DNA from: an uncultured Schwartzia sp.
Lineage (GTDB): Bacteria > Bacillota > Negativicutes > Selenomonadales > Selenomonadaceae
Length of the DNA: 19,949 bases
Assembly (NCBI GenBank): GCA_905372875.1
Contig: CAJPQU010000017.1
Location: 1 to 19,949, forward strand
Direction: 5' to 3'
Notes under the pieces: model-generated
Told to the model about the DNA's origin: nothing
Seen by the model: only the letters and a program-made list of their open reading frames with translations
Database searches by the model: none
Shown: positions 1 through 8,358 of the stretch, in pieces
Layout of the letters: each line of letters opens with the position of its first letter
Numbering within the stretch: the stretch's first letter is position 1
Translations under genes and position numbers: made by a program

Positions 1-36
1 TGCCGATACGCTCATGTTGAATGCATCGCCTTCGAT

Positions 37-1839
37 TCAGGCGAACTGACTGTTATACAGTTCGGCGTAGGCGCCGCCAGCAGCCAGCAGTGTTCGATGG
101 TCGCCTTGCTCGATAATGCCTCCTTCGTGCATCACTAAGATGAGGTCGGCATCCACGATAGTGGAGAGGCGATGGGCGATGACAAAACTGGTACGCCCTT
201 TCATCAACGCTTTCATGGCCTGGCCAATCTCTATTTCTGTTCGCGTATCCACGGAAGAAGTGGCCTCGTCTAAGATCAGGATAGCCGGGTCACAGAGAAA
301 CACCCGGGCAATGGTCAAAAGCTGGCGCTGCCCGGCTGAAATATTTTCCGCGTCGTTTTTTAATACAGTATCGTATCCTTTAGGCAGGGTGCGAATGAAA
401 AAGTCCGCCCGTGCCGCTTTGGCTGCCGCCACAATCTCAGATCGAGGAGCGTCGGGCTTCCCGTAGGCAATATTTTCCCCCACGGTTCCGGCAAAGAGCC
501 ACGCATCCTGCAAGACCATGCCGAAGGATCGCCGCAATTCTGCCCGGGAGAGAGCGGCCGTATCCTTTCCATCCAGCAGAATCCGGCCGCCCCCGATCTC
601 ATAAAAACGCATGAGAAGGTTCACCAGCGTGGTCTTGCCCGCACCGGTATTACCGACGATGGCGATCTTCTGCCCAGGCTCCGCCCGAAAGGAAACGCCC
701 CGCAGCAAGGGTTTTTCCGGTGTGTAGCCAAAGCAGACCCGTTCAAAGATCACCCGCCCCTGCACCTCCTGCGGCATCGCCATCGCAGCGGCTTCCGGCT
801 CCATTTCCGGCTCGTCAAGGAGGGCGTAGACACGCTCCACGGCCGCCAATGCCGCCTGCAAAGCGTTCATCATATAGGAAAGCTCGGTGATGGGTTCCCC
901 CGCTTGATTGACATACTGGAAAAAGGCCTGAAACACGCCGGGTGTCATGGTGCCCCGCAGCAGCATTCCGCCCCCTAAGACGGCAATGATCGCCAAGCCG
1001 CCCCGATTGACCAGCCGAATGCCGGGATTGACAGCGCTCATCAAAAAATCCGTCTTTTCCGCCGTCCGAGCCAGCCTTTCCGCCGCCTGATGAACCCGTA
1101 CCGCACTCCGCTCTTCATCATGAAAAGCCTTGATGATCATGCGGCCGGTGTAGGCTTCTTCAATGAGTCCATTGAGCCGGCCCATCGTCTGCTGCCGCTC
1201 CGCCGCGTATCGCAGCGTTCTCTGCGCGGCGAAGCGGGTCAGATAGAGCGCGATTCCGGCGAAAAAAAGAAATACGATGGTCAGTGACAGGCTGAAATAC
1301 GCCATGACCCCGAGGGAGCCCAGGATCGTCCCCACGGCAACAAACAGACGCAAGAGGCCCGTCTGAAGCGCCTGGGACATCATTTCCAGATCATTCGTCA
1401 CGCGGCTCATCACTTCTCCCACCTGATGGCGGTCATAAAAAGCGAGAGGCAGGCGATGGAGTTTTTCCGCCACCTCGCTGCGAAGTGTAAGGCTTAACCG
1501 CTCGGCAAAGCTGGCCATGAGAAAATTTTGCAGAATATAAAAACTCCCCGCCAAGAGAAAGATGAGAAACAAGAGAAAAATCTGTCGTCCGCCCGTCTCC
1601 CAGGTGATATAGAAATTCTCTCCTGCTGCCCGCAGCGCTTTCGTGTGCGTCCAGAGAAGATCCACCACCGTGGCGCTGTAAAAGGGAGCGTAAACATTCA
1701 GGGCACTGTAAGCAGCCACGGAAAGGAACACGATGACGAGCCGCAGCCGCTGCTTTCCCATAGAATGCAGAAAGCGCCGCATCGTCTTCGCTGCGTGGCG
1801 TGCTGTCAATGGCCGGGGAATGGAATTTTTCTCAGCCAT
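37..1839 (-). CDS. ABC exporter half-transporter, canonical ATP-site subunit
   Basis: Fused membrane-plus-ATPase subunit of an ABC exporter, 600 aa, in the inner membrane. The N-terminal half is a six-helix exporter domain. The C-terminal ATPase has Walker A GNTGAGKTT (about residue 396), a divergent signature ISAGQ (about 498) instead of LSGGQ, Walker B LILDEATSSVD with the catalytic Glu, and an intact H-loop His (IAHRLSTI). The upstream gene has the opposite set of defects, so the two should form a heterodimer of the LmrCD/BmrCD/TM287-288 type; this protein supplies the working Walker A/B and His. I chose the ATG at 1839 (MAEKNSI), which overlaps the partner's stop by 8 bases (ATGGCTGA), because the longer frame would run 80 bases into the partner. 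A weak AGGA lies 11 bases upstream. Substrate unknown; multidrug export is likely from the family and the neighbouring efflux genes. Confidence 0.9.
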   Translation of the reverse strand: MAEKNSIPRPLTARHAAKTMRRFLHSMGKQRLRLVIVFLSVAAYSALNVYAPFYSATVVDLLWTHTKALRAAGENFYITWETGGRQIFLLFLIFLLAGSFYILQNFLMASFAERLSLTLRSEVAEKLHRLPLAFYDRHQVGEVMSRVTNDLEMMSQALQTGLLRLFVAVGTILGSLGVMAYFSLSLTIVFLFFAGIALYLTRFAAQRTLRYAAERQQTMGRLNGLIEEAYTGRMIIKAFHDEERSAVRVHQAAERLARTAEKTDFLMSAVNPGIRLVNRGGLAIIAVLGGGMLLRGTMTPGVFQAFFQYVNQAGEPITELSYMMNALQAALAAVERVYALLDEPEMEPEAAAMAMPQEVQGRVIFERVCFGYTPEKPLLRGVSFRAEPGQKIAIVGNTGAGKTTLVNLLMRFYEIGGGRILLDGKDTAALSRAELRRSFGMVLQDAWLFAGTVGENIAYGKPDAPRSEIVAAAKAARADFFIRTLPKGYDTVLKNDAENISAGQRQLLTIARVFLCDPAILILDEATSSVDTRTEIEIGQAMKALMKGRTSFVIAHRLSTIVDADLILVMHEGGIIEQGDHRTLLAAGGAYAELYNSQFA

Positions 1840-3565
1840 GTCCGTCACCGTCCTTTTGCTGCGAAGCGACGATATCCCGATAGACCGGCGACGTCGCCAG
1901 AAGTTCCTCATGCCGGCCGATCCCCGCTAACTTTCCGTCATGGAGCACGATGATCTGGTCGGCCTGGCGAATGGTACTGACACGTTGGGTAATAATCAGC
2001 ACAGCCGCTTCTTTTACTTCCTCCGCCAACGCCCGGCGAAGCGCCGCATCCGTCTTAAAATCCAAAGCGGAAAAGCTGTCGTCGAAAACATAAAGATCGG
2101 CTTTTTTCGTCAGCGCCCGGGCGATAGAGAGGCGCTGACGCTGCCCGCCGGAGAGGTTCGTGCCGCCTTGGGCGACGATGGTATGCAATCCCTCGGGGTT
2201 CTCTAAGACAAAATCCGCCTGGGCGATCCGAAGCGACCGGCGCAGGGTTTCCTCAGAAGCGTCGGGATCAGCGTAGCGCAAATTCTCTGCCACCGTGCCG
2301 GAAAAGAGCCACGCTTTTTGCGGCACGTAGGAAATGCACGCCCGCAGCGCCACTTGAGAGATGTCTCGAATATCCTGCCCAAAGAGGGTGATCCGCCCGG
2401 CGGTCACGTCATGAAAGCGCAGGAGCAGCTTGGCCACAGTAGATTTCCCGCTGCCCGTCCCGCCGATGATCGCCGTAGTCGTCCCCCGGAGGCAGGAAAA
2501 GGAGAGCCCTGCTATCGTCTCTTCATCGGCGTCGGCAAAACGAAAGGTCACCGCTTCAAAGGCCAGTACCGGCGCTCCAGGATCCGCCTGCCGTACCGCC
2601 GGGCCATCGACAATCTCCGGCCGGCACACCAGTACAGCAAAGACCCGGCGCAGTGAGGCCAAAGCCCGGGGCATCATCAAAATGGTCATCTGGGCCATCA
2701 TCACATAGAACAGAATCCAGATGGCGTACTCTACCACCGCCGTGATATCACCGATCTCCATCTCTCCCGTGCCAATGGCGCTGCCGCCGAAATAAAAAAC
2801 GGCCACAATGACAAAATTGATGGTTACCGTCGCCAAAGAGTCCAGACCCGCAAACAGCCGGTTGGCGCGAATGGCCGACCGGGCATAACGGGAAAAGATT
2901 TCCCGCAGACGCCCGGTTTCCGCTTCTTCTTTGTTAAAGGCCCGAACGACCCGAACGCCGGTGAGATTTTCCCGCAAAACGACATTCATGCGATCCAAGA
3001 TACGCTGTAACGTATCGAAGATCGCCGTCGCCCGCCCCATGATAAGAAGAGCCGATAGCAAAAGAAACACCGTGGCCCCCAAGAGGAGAAACCCCATATC
3101 CCGATGAAGACGAAAGGCAAACAAAATCCCTAAAACGCACATAAGAGGAACGGGCAGTACCATTTCCACAAAATGAACGAGGGCTCGCTGAATCACGGAG
3201 ACATCACTTAAGGTGCGGGTGATCATGGAGGCGGTGCCGAAAGTTTCAAAATCGGCGGCGGAAAATTCCAGCGATTTATCGTAAACGGCCTTCCGCAGGT
3301 CGCGCCCTAAATTTGCCGCCAACTTCGCGCTGATAAAGCTTCCTAAAAGCGTCAGGCCGCCAGAAAGAAGGGCAATCCCCAGCATGAGCAGTCCGCCCTG
3401 AAGGATTTTTTCCACCGCCGCCCCCCGCACCGCTAAATTAATCATGTCAGCCGTGACCGTAGGCACCAAAAGAGAGCCCCCCACGTCGGCTAAAATAATA
3501 AGCATCAGGGCGGCACACCACCAGCGATATGGCTTCAGATAGGGCAGAAATACTTTAAGCATCAT
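1832..3565 (-). CDS. ABC exporter half-transporter, degenerate ATP-site subunit
   Basis: Partner half-transporter of the preceding entry, 577 aa: exporter membrane domain followed by an ATPase domain. Walker A is GGTGSGKST (about residue 365) and the signature is a canonical LSGGQRQ (about 470). Walker B reads FDDSFSALD, with Asp in place of the catalytic Glu, and the H-loop His is replaced by Gln (TQRVSTI). These changes are the hallmark of the degenerate-site chain in heterodimeric exporters. Its LSGGQ would complete the active site of the downstream subunit. The start is the ATG pair at 3565/3562 (MMLKVFLPYLKPY), preceded by AGAGGAG about 12 bases upstream. An in-frame extension to 3673 exists but lacks family-like sequence and covers the probable promoter. 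First gene of a two-gene operon. Confidence 0.9.
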   Translation of the reverse strand: MMLKVFLPYLKPYRWWCAALMLIILADVGGSLLVPTVTADMINLAVRGAAVEKILQGGLLMLGIALLSGGLTLLGSFISAKLAANLGRDLRKAVYDKSLEFSAADFETFGTASMITRTLSDVSVIQRALVHFVEMVLPVPLMCVLGILFAFRLHRDMGFLLLGATVFLLLSALLIMGRATAIFDTLQRILDRMNVVLRENLTGVRVVRAFNKEEAETGRLREIFSRYARSAIRANRLFAGLDSLATVTINFVIVAVFYFGGSAIGTGEMEIGDITAVVEYAIWILFYVMMAQMTILMMPRALASLRRVFAVLVCRPEIVDGPAVRQADPGAPVLAFEAVTFRFADADEETIAGLSFSCLRGTTTAIIGGTGSGKSTVAKLLLRFHDVTAGRITLFGQDIRDISQVALRACISYVPQKAWLFSGTVAENLRYADPDASEETLRRSLRIAQADFVLENPEGLHTIVAQGGTNLSGGQRQRLSIARALTKKADLYVFDDSFSALDFKTDAALRRALAEEVKEAAVLIITQRVSTIRQADQIIVLHDGKLAGIGRHEELLATSPVYRDIVASQQKDGDGHG

Positions 3566-3654
3566 GGGGAAAAGAATCTCCTCTGTCATCTGCTGCGGCT
3601 TCGGACGCCGAAACAACGGACCGATCTCGCAACTCAGGTACCGCACAACATTAT

Positions 3655-3683
3655 GATATACCATCACCGTCAAACGCTGTCCG
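3655..3683 (-). promoter_or_regulatory. Weak candidate promoter for the ABC exporter operon
   Basis: Minus-strand CGGACA, 17-base spacer, then TATATC preceded by TGG (an extended -10 look). It lies between the terminator after acrB and the ABC start at 3565. An overlapping CATAAT (3655-3650) is a closer -10 match, but no -35 is well spaced for it. A promoter is expected here because the ABC pair follows a terminator; the exact hexamers are uncertain. Confidence 0.25.
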
Positions 3684-3721
3684 GTCCTACGAAAAATCCC
3701 GACGTAAGGAATCGGTACAGA

Positions 3722-3755
3722 AAAAGCACGGCTTCCCTTCGGCTGCCGCGCTTTT
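3722..3755. terminator. Hairpin terminator downstream of acrB
   Basis: Arms AAAAGCACGG (3722-3731) and CCGCGCTTTT (3746-3755) pair with one mismatch around a 14-base loop that can pair further. Runs of A and T flank both sides, so the stem gives a U-run in either direction. It ends acrAB about 60 bases past the acrB stop and separates it from the ABC operon. The rest of the 250-base gap (3566-3815) shows no gene. Confidence 0.65.
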
Positions 3756-3815
3756 CTTTTTTACCCCATCTCAATCTCTTGTCGCCTCAAAACGCGCTGC
3801 TTTTCCCAGCCGCGG

Positions 3816-6800
3816 TCACATCAGATCGTCGGAAGTCGTCTTCTTTACCTTGTGGGAAAAACCCAGAGAAGGCGCCAACGTCTCTACCATGACAAAGAAT
3901 ACAGGGATCAGGAAGACGCCGAGGGACGTAGCGAAAATCATGCCGCCCACGACGGCAATACCCATATTGTTGCGGGCGGCGGCCCCCGCGCCACTGGCGA
4001 TGGCCAACGGCAGGCAGCCGATGATGAAGGCCAGGGAGGTCATGATGATGGGCCGCAGACGCAGACCCGCCGCTTCCACCGCCGCCTCCACGGGATCCAT
4101 CCCCTTATCGGTACGAACCTTGGCGAATTCCACGATGAGGATGGCGTTCTTCGCTGCCAGACCGATGATCATGATGACCCCGATCTGCATATAAATGCTG
4201 TTTTGCTGGCTGGCCAGTTCCTCCACCAAAAGGGCCCCGAATATCCCGGTGGGCACCGTCAAAAGAACGGCGAAGGGCACGCTCCAGCTTTCGTAGAGGG
4301 CCGCCAGACAAAGGAAGACGAAGAGAAAGGCCAATCCCAAGACCTGAAGCGTCTGGCCTCCGGCCTTCTGCTCTTCCCGGCTCTGCCCCGACCATTCGAT
4401 ATTGAATCCCGCTGGCGCTTTTTCCCGCACAACTTCAGCGATGGCCGTCATGGCCTGTCCCGAACTGTATCCGGGCGCCGCGTTACCCTGGATTGTCACC
4501 GAGCGGGTCGCGTTGAACCGCGTGATAATGGAAGCACCGGTATTGATCCGCGGCTTTAAGAGGGTATCGAGGGGCACCAGTGTCCCCGTATTGCTTTTGA
4601 CGAAGACGAATTTTGCCGCCTCTACTTCCTTGCGGTACATGGTGTCCGATTGAAGAACAACCTTGTAGCTGCGGCCAAACTGATTAAAGTCATTGACCTC
4701 ATAGCCACCAAAATTTACCTGCAGGGCGGTGAACACATCTGACAGGCTGACCCCTAAATTTTTGACCTTATCCCGATCCACGTCAAACTGATAGATGGGG
4801 GAGTTGATGGAGAAGGTTGAGTAAACGCCCTGAAGCTCCGGCCGCTGATTGGCCGTTGCGATGATTTCCTGCGTAATCCTTGCCAACTCCGTGTCCGTAT
4901 GCCCTGACATATCCTGCAGCTGAAGATTAAAGCCGCCGACGTTCCCTAACCCCGGGAGGGACGGCGGATTTAAGGCGATGACCGTCGCTTCGGGGACGAT
5001 CTGCGCCCCCATGCCGAAGGCCCGGCCGATCTGCGCGTTGATTCCTAAATCTTTTCCGGTGCGCTTCGACCATTCCTCAAGCCCGGCAAATATGACGCCG
5101 GCATTAGACTTTGCCCCGCTGGACAGGATATCAAACCCTACGACGTTCATGACGAAGCGGACGCCCGGACTCGCCTGCAGCGCTGTCCCTAATTTCTGCA
5201 TCGTTTCCGCCGTGCGGTTCAGTGACGATCCTTCGGGGAGGGAAACCGACACAACATAGTATCCCTGATCTTCCGCTGGGACGAAAGTAGACGGCACAAT
5301 CCGGTAAAGAAGGCCGGTCAATACGACGACGGTCAAAAGAACAGCCGTGGCAATCTTCGCGTGGGCGATGAACCAGGACACACCGCCTAAATAACGTTTC
5401 GTCATGCGGTCAAACCAATCATTGAAGCGATGAAAGAAGCGATCCAGTACGCCCTTCTCTTCCTCCGAACGATGGGGCTTTAAGAGCAGCGCGCAGAGCG
5501 CCGGCGTCAGGGTCAGTGCAATGAAGGCAGAAAGGGCCATGGAGACCGCGATGGTCAGGGCAAACTGCTTGTAAAGGACGCCCATCATGCCGCCTAAGAA
5601 GGCCACCGGTACGAACACCGCTGCTAAAACGAAGGCGATGGCCACCACCGGTCCCTGCACTTCGTCCATGGCGATTTCTGTTGCCTCTTTCGGCGCGAGG
5701 TGCCGCTCCGTCATGTTGCGCTCCACGTTTTCGATGACGACGATAGCGTCATCCACCACGAGTCCGATGGCCAGCACCATGGCAAAGAGTGTCAGCGTAT
5801 TGATGGTAAAATCTAAGAGAATAAAGGCGCCGAAGGTGGCAATCAGAGAGACCGGCACGGCCAGCATAGGGATGAGCGTCGCCCGCCAGCTCTGGAGAAA
5901 CAAAAAGACAATGAGCATGACGAGGAGCAGGGCTTCCACGAAGGTATGCACGACTTCTTCCAAGGAAGACCGAATATATTCCGTAGTGTCCACGATCTCT
6001 ACATATTTCATGTCCGGCGGGAAGTTCGGTTCCGCCTCGGCGATGATCTTTCGCACTCCGCTGACCGTTTCCATAGCGTTGGCGTCGCTGGTGAGCTGAA
6101 CACCAAACCCGATGCCGACATACCCATTGGTCCACGATTCGACGGTATTCGACCGGGCCCCGGTCTCAATGCGGGCAATGTCCTTGAGGCGGACGAAGGA
6201 ACCGTTTTCCCCCGAACGCACAACGACGTTGCCGAATTCTTCCGGCGTCGTCAGACGGCCGGAAACCTTGCCGGTATACTGCTTTTCCTGGGTAGCGGGG
6301 GCCGGCAGCTGGCCGATAGTACCCGCCGGCGCCTGCACGTTCTGTTCCCGAATGGCCGTAGTCACGTCCGACACGGTGAGGCCCAATTCTGCCAAGCGGT
6401 CGGGGTTCATCCAGACGCGCATGGAATAATCGGGGCCGAAAATATTGACGTCACCAACCCCGGGCACACGCTTGATCTGATCAATGAGGTAGATGCCGGC
6501 GTAATTTTTGAGGAATTCTCGGCTGTAGGTTCCTTCCGGCGAATAGAGGGCGCTGATGAGCGCCATGTCATTGGAGGCCTTTTTCGTCGTAACGCCGTAA
6601 GACTGCACTTCACTGGGAAGACTCGCCTGGGCGATGGCCACGTTGTTCTGGACCTTGACCGAGTCCATATCGCTGTCCGTTCCCAGCTTAAAGACCACCG
6701 ACAGGGTATAGCGCCCGCTGTCATCAGCATTAGCCGACATATAATCCATGCCTTGGGTGCCGTTGACCTGCTCCTCAATGGTCTGGGCCACTGTTTCGTT

Positions 6801-6971
6801 GATGACGCTGGCACTCGCCCCGACATAATTCGTCGCCACGTTGACCGTCGGCGGCGAAATCTGGGGATATTGGGCGATGGGCAGGTTAAACGCCGATAAG
6901 AGGCCCAAAATCACCATCATCAGCGAGATGACGATGGCGAAGATCGGACGCTGAATAAAGAACTTAGGCAA
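3816..6971 (-). CDS. acrB: RND multidrug efflux transporter, AcrB/HAE1 family
   Basis: Inner-membrane proton-driven drug antiporter, 1051 aa, almost the length of E. coli AcrB, and expected to be a trimer. The N-terminus MPKFFIQRPIFA is typical of the family. The proton-relay residues are all visible: Asp407-Asp408 in GLVVDDAIVVIENVER (TM4), Lys941 in GLAAKNAILIVEFAK (TM10), and the Arg in LRLRPIIMTS (TM11). Two large periplasmic loops follow TM1 and TM7. The start codon is TTG, with SD AAGGGGGG 6 bases upstream; the acrA stop is 12 bases before the start, so the two are co-transcribed and probably translationally coupled. Substrates are broad in this family (drugs, detergents, bile salts). 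No outer-membrane channel gene is adjacent. Confidence 0.96.
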   Translation of the reverse strand: MPKFFIQRPIFAIVISLMMVILGLLSAFNLPIAQYPQISPPTVNVATNYVGASASVINETVAQTIEEQVNGTQGMDYMSANADDSGRYTLSVVFKLGTDSDMDSVKVQNNVAIAQASLPSEVQSYGVTTKKASNDMALISALYSPEGTYSREFLKNYAGIYLIDQIKRVPGVGDVNIFGPDYSMRVWMNPDRLAELGLTVSDVTTAIREQNVQAPAGTIGQLPAPATQEKQYTGKVSGRLTTPEEFGNVVVRSGENGSFVRLKDIARIETGARSNTVESWTNGYVGIGFGVQLTSDANAMETVSGVRKIIAEAEPNFPPDMKYVEIVDTTEYIRSSLEEVVHTFVEALLLVMLIVFLFLQSWRATLIPMLAVPVSLIATFGAFILLDFTINTLTLFAMVLAIGLVVDDAIVVIENVERNMTERHLAPKEATEIAMDEVQGPVVAIAFVLAAVFVPVAFLGGMMGVLYKQFALTIAVSMALSAFIALTLTPALCALLLKPHRSEEEKGVLDRFFHRFNDWFDRMTKRYLGGVSWFIAHAKIATAVLLTVVVLTGLLYRIVPSTFVPAEDQGYYVVSVSLPEGSSLNRTAETMQKLGTALQASPGVRFVMNVVGFDILSSGAKSNAGVIFAGLEEWSKRTGKDLGINAQIGRAFGMGAQIVPEATVIALNPPSLPGLGNVGGFNLQLQDMSGHTDTELARITQEIIATANQRPELQGVYSTFSINSPIYQFDVDRDKVKNLGVSLSDVFTALQVNFGGYEVNDFNQFGRSYKVVLQSDTMYRKEVEAAKFVFVKSNTGTLVPLDTLLKPRINTGASIITRFNATRSVTIQGNAAPGYSSGQAMTAIAEVVREKAPAGFNIEWSGQSREEQKAGGQTLQVLGLAFLFVFLCLAALYESWSVPFAVLLTVPTGIFGALLVEELASQQNSIYMQIGVIMIIGLAAKNAILIVEFAKVRTDKGMDPVEAAVEAAGLRLRPIIMTSLAFIIGCLPLAIASGAGAAARNNMGIAVVGGMIFATSLGVFLIPVFFVMVETLAPSLGFSHKVKKTTSDDLM

Positions 6972-6983
6972 AATGTACCCCCC

Positions 6984-8171
6984 TTACGACTGCGCCGTCG
7001 TCTTTTCCGTCGGGGCAGCATTGAGCGTAAAGCCCATCTCCTCCGGCGTTACCATGGTGACGTTCATATCCATGCCGGCCTGAAGCTTCGTGAGACCTTC
7101 CACCACCACCACATCGCCGGGATTAACGCCGCTGCGGATGATGTAATAACTGCCGATCTGCTCCCCTAATTCCACGTTGCGGGTCTCCGATTTATTATCG
7201 GCGCCCACCACAATCACAAAGGTCTTATCCAGAATCTGCTGAATGGCGCGCTGGGGAACAAGAATCGCGTTGGGCACCACTTCGCCGCCGAGGCGCACCC
7301 GGGCAAACATCCCCGGCAGCAGCATTCCATTGGGATTGGCAAAGAGGGCCTTCACGGTCAGCGTTCCCGTGTTGGAGGCGAGAGCCCGGTCCGCCTGCAC
7401 CAATTTCCCTGTGATGGGATATTCCCGGCCATTGGAAAGGGTGATGGTCACCGTGGCATTCTCCATGCTGCCGGAATTCAGCTCATGCAGCCGTAAAAAG
7501 GCCAAATACTGTGTCTCGGAAATGCTGAACTGCACATAAACCGGATCCACCGATCCCACGGTCACCAGCACCGTCTGTCCCGCGTTAGCGTAAGTGCCGA
7601 CGGCCACATCATTGACGTCCAGACGGCCGTTCAAGGGCGCGTACACCGTAGTATCGTCAAAATTCTCCTGCGCCCGCTTCAAGAGGGCCGCGTTGGCCGC
7701 CACCATCGCCTCGTACTCATGCACTCTGGCGCGCTGGGTCGTGACCGTCTGTTCGGCAATGGCCGCCGACGCTAAGAGTTCCTCATCCCGCTGCAAGTCG
7801 ATGCGGGCGTTATTGAGCGTAGCCTCCGACTGGGCCAGCGTCGCCTGGGCCGACAGCACCGCTGATTCATACTGACGGGAATCAATGCGATAAAGGGGGT
7901 CCCCTTCCCGGACAAACTGACCGCCGGTACAGAATTTCTCCACGATCGTTCCCGAGACCCGGGGCAGTATCCTGACTTCATCAAACCCCTGCACCTGTCC
8001 GGCGTACTCCGACGATAGCGGCGTATCCTGCTGGAGAACCGTCATTGCTTTGACGGCTACCCCGCTGCCGGCACGATCTCCGCCGCTGCCGCAGCCGCCC
8101 AGCAGCGTTCCCACCGCTATGAAACCTGCCAAAGCGAGTCCCAGCCTCTTTCCTTTCGCCTTGAAAAACAA
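6984..8171 (-). CDS. acrA: RND efflux periplasmic adaptor lipoprotein, AcrA/MexA family
   Basis: Membrane fusion protein that links the AcrB trimer to an outer-membrane channel, 395 aa. It has a lipoprotein signal: basic N-terminus, hydrophobic stretch, and lipobox LLGGC with the lipidated Cys at residue 27. Next comes a biotinyl-lipoyl half (EFCTGGQFVREGDPLYRID), an alpha-helical hairpin (about residues 110-170, rich in A/Q/E/R), the second lipoyl half (VYAPLNGRLDVNDVAVGTY), and beta-barrel and membrane-proximal domains. The start is TTG with a strong SD, AAGGAGGG, 8 bases upstream. First gene of the acrAB operon, divergent from marR. A lipidated adaptor implies a double-membraned cell. Confidence 0.95.
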   Translation of the reverse strand: MFFKAKGKRLGLALAGFIAVGTLLGGCGSGGDRAGSGVAVKAMTVLQQDTPLSSEYAGQVQGFDEVRILPRVSGTIVEKFCTGGQFVREGDPLYRIDSRQYESAVLSAQATLAQSEATLNNARIDLQRDEELLASAAIAEQTVTTQRARVHEYEAMVAANAALLKRAQENFDDTTVYAPLNGRLDVNDVAVGTYANAGQTVLVTVGSVDPVYVQFSISETQYLAFLRLHELNSGSMENATVTITLSNGREYPITGKLVQADRALASNTGTLTVKALFANPNGMLLPGMFARVRLGGEVVPNAILVPQRAIQQILDKTFVIVVGADNKSETRNVELGEQIGSYYIIRSGVNPGDVVVVEGLTKLQAGMDMNVTMVTPEEMGFTLNAAPTEKTTAQS

Positions 8172-8231
8172 AATAAAAGCCCTCCTTACAGCCGCGGCGC
8201 TGTCAGTCAGGTACGCACCGCACCGAAAATA

Positions 8232-8260
8232 TTGCCGTTAAAAAGAAAATAGTAAATAAT
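8232..8260 (+). promoter_or_regulatory. marR promoter
   Basis: TTGCCG (8232-8237), 17-base spacer, AATAAT (8255-8260; five of six consensus bases). The -10 lies inside the 22-bp palindrome, so marR is expected to repress itself. The predicted leader to the marR ATG is about 90 bases. Confidence 0.6.
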
Positions 8261-8270
8261 TATTTACTAT
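8249..8270. promoter_or_regulatory. Perfect 22-bp palindromic operator, probable MarR binding site
   Basis: The half-site ATAGTAAATAA (8249-8259) is followed directly by its exact reverse complement (8260-8270), giving 22 bp of perfect dyad symmetry. The site contains the marR -10 and lies at about +2 to +24 of the acrA transcript, so one bound dimer could repress both genes. Symmetric AT-rich sites of about this size between a divergent marR and its target are typical of the family. Binding by the adjacent MarR is inferred from position. Confidence 0.8.
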
Positions 8271-8278
8271 CCGTGAGT

Positions 8279-8307
8279 AATATATTATACTTTTAAGCAA
8301 AAGTCAA
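8279..8307 (-). promoter_or_regulatory. acrAB promoter
   Basis: On the minus strand: TTGACT (8307-8302; five of six consensus), 17-base spacer, TATATT (8284-8279; five of six). The predicted start near 8272 sits at the edge of the palindrome 8249-8270, a position where a bound repressor blocks RNA polymerase. The leader to the acrA TTG is about 100 bases. Confidence 0.7.
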
Positions 8308-8358
8308 GACGTGTCATCTGTGGGGAACACCGTTCCCGCGATCAACAAGGAGTGTATC

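Noticed and set aside
1..36. Possible start of a further minus-strand gene (ATG at 14-12)
   Set aside because: Only five codons are visible and no SD precedes them; it cannot be supported.
1840..1911. N-terminal extension of the downstream ABC subunit
   Set aside because: Arg-rich and inside the coding end of its partner; the ATG at 1839 gives a normal family length and the typical 8-base overlap.
3852..4559. 235-codon plus-strand open frame over the 3' part of acrB
   Set aside because: Shadow of acrB; composition rich in His, Gln, Asp and Gly with no recognisable domain or SD.
5946..6899. 317-codon plus-strand open frame inside acrB
   Set aside because: It is fully antisense to the well-conserved acrB, has low-complexity His/Arg/Gly-rich translation with no family motif, and is explained by the GC-rich codon pattern of acrB.
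8311..8358. Longer marR start at 8311
   Set aside because: No SD, and AAGGAG directly precedes the ATG at 8359, where MarR-like sequence begins.
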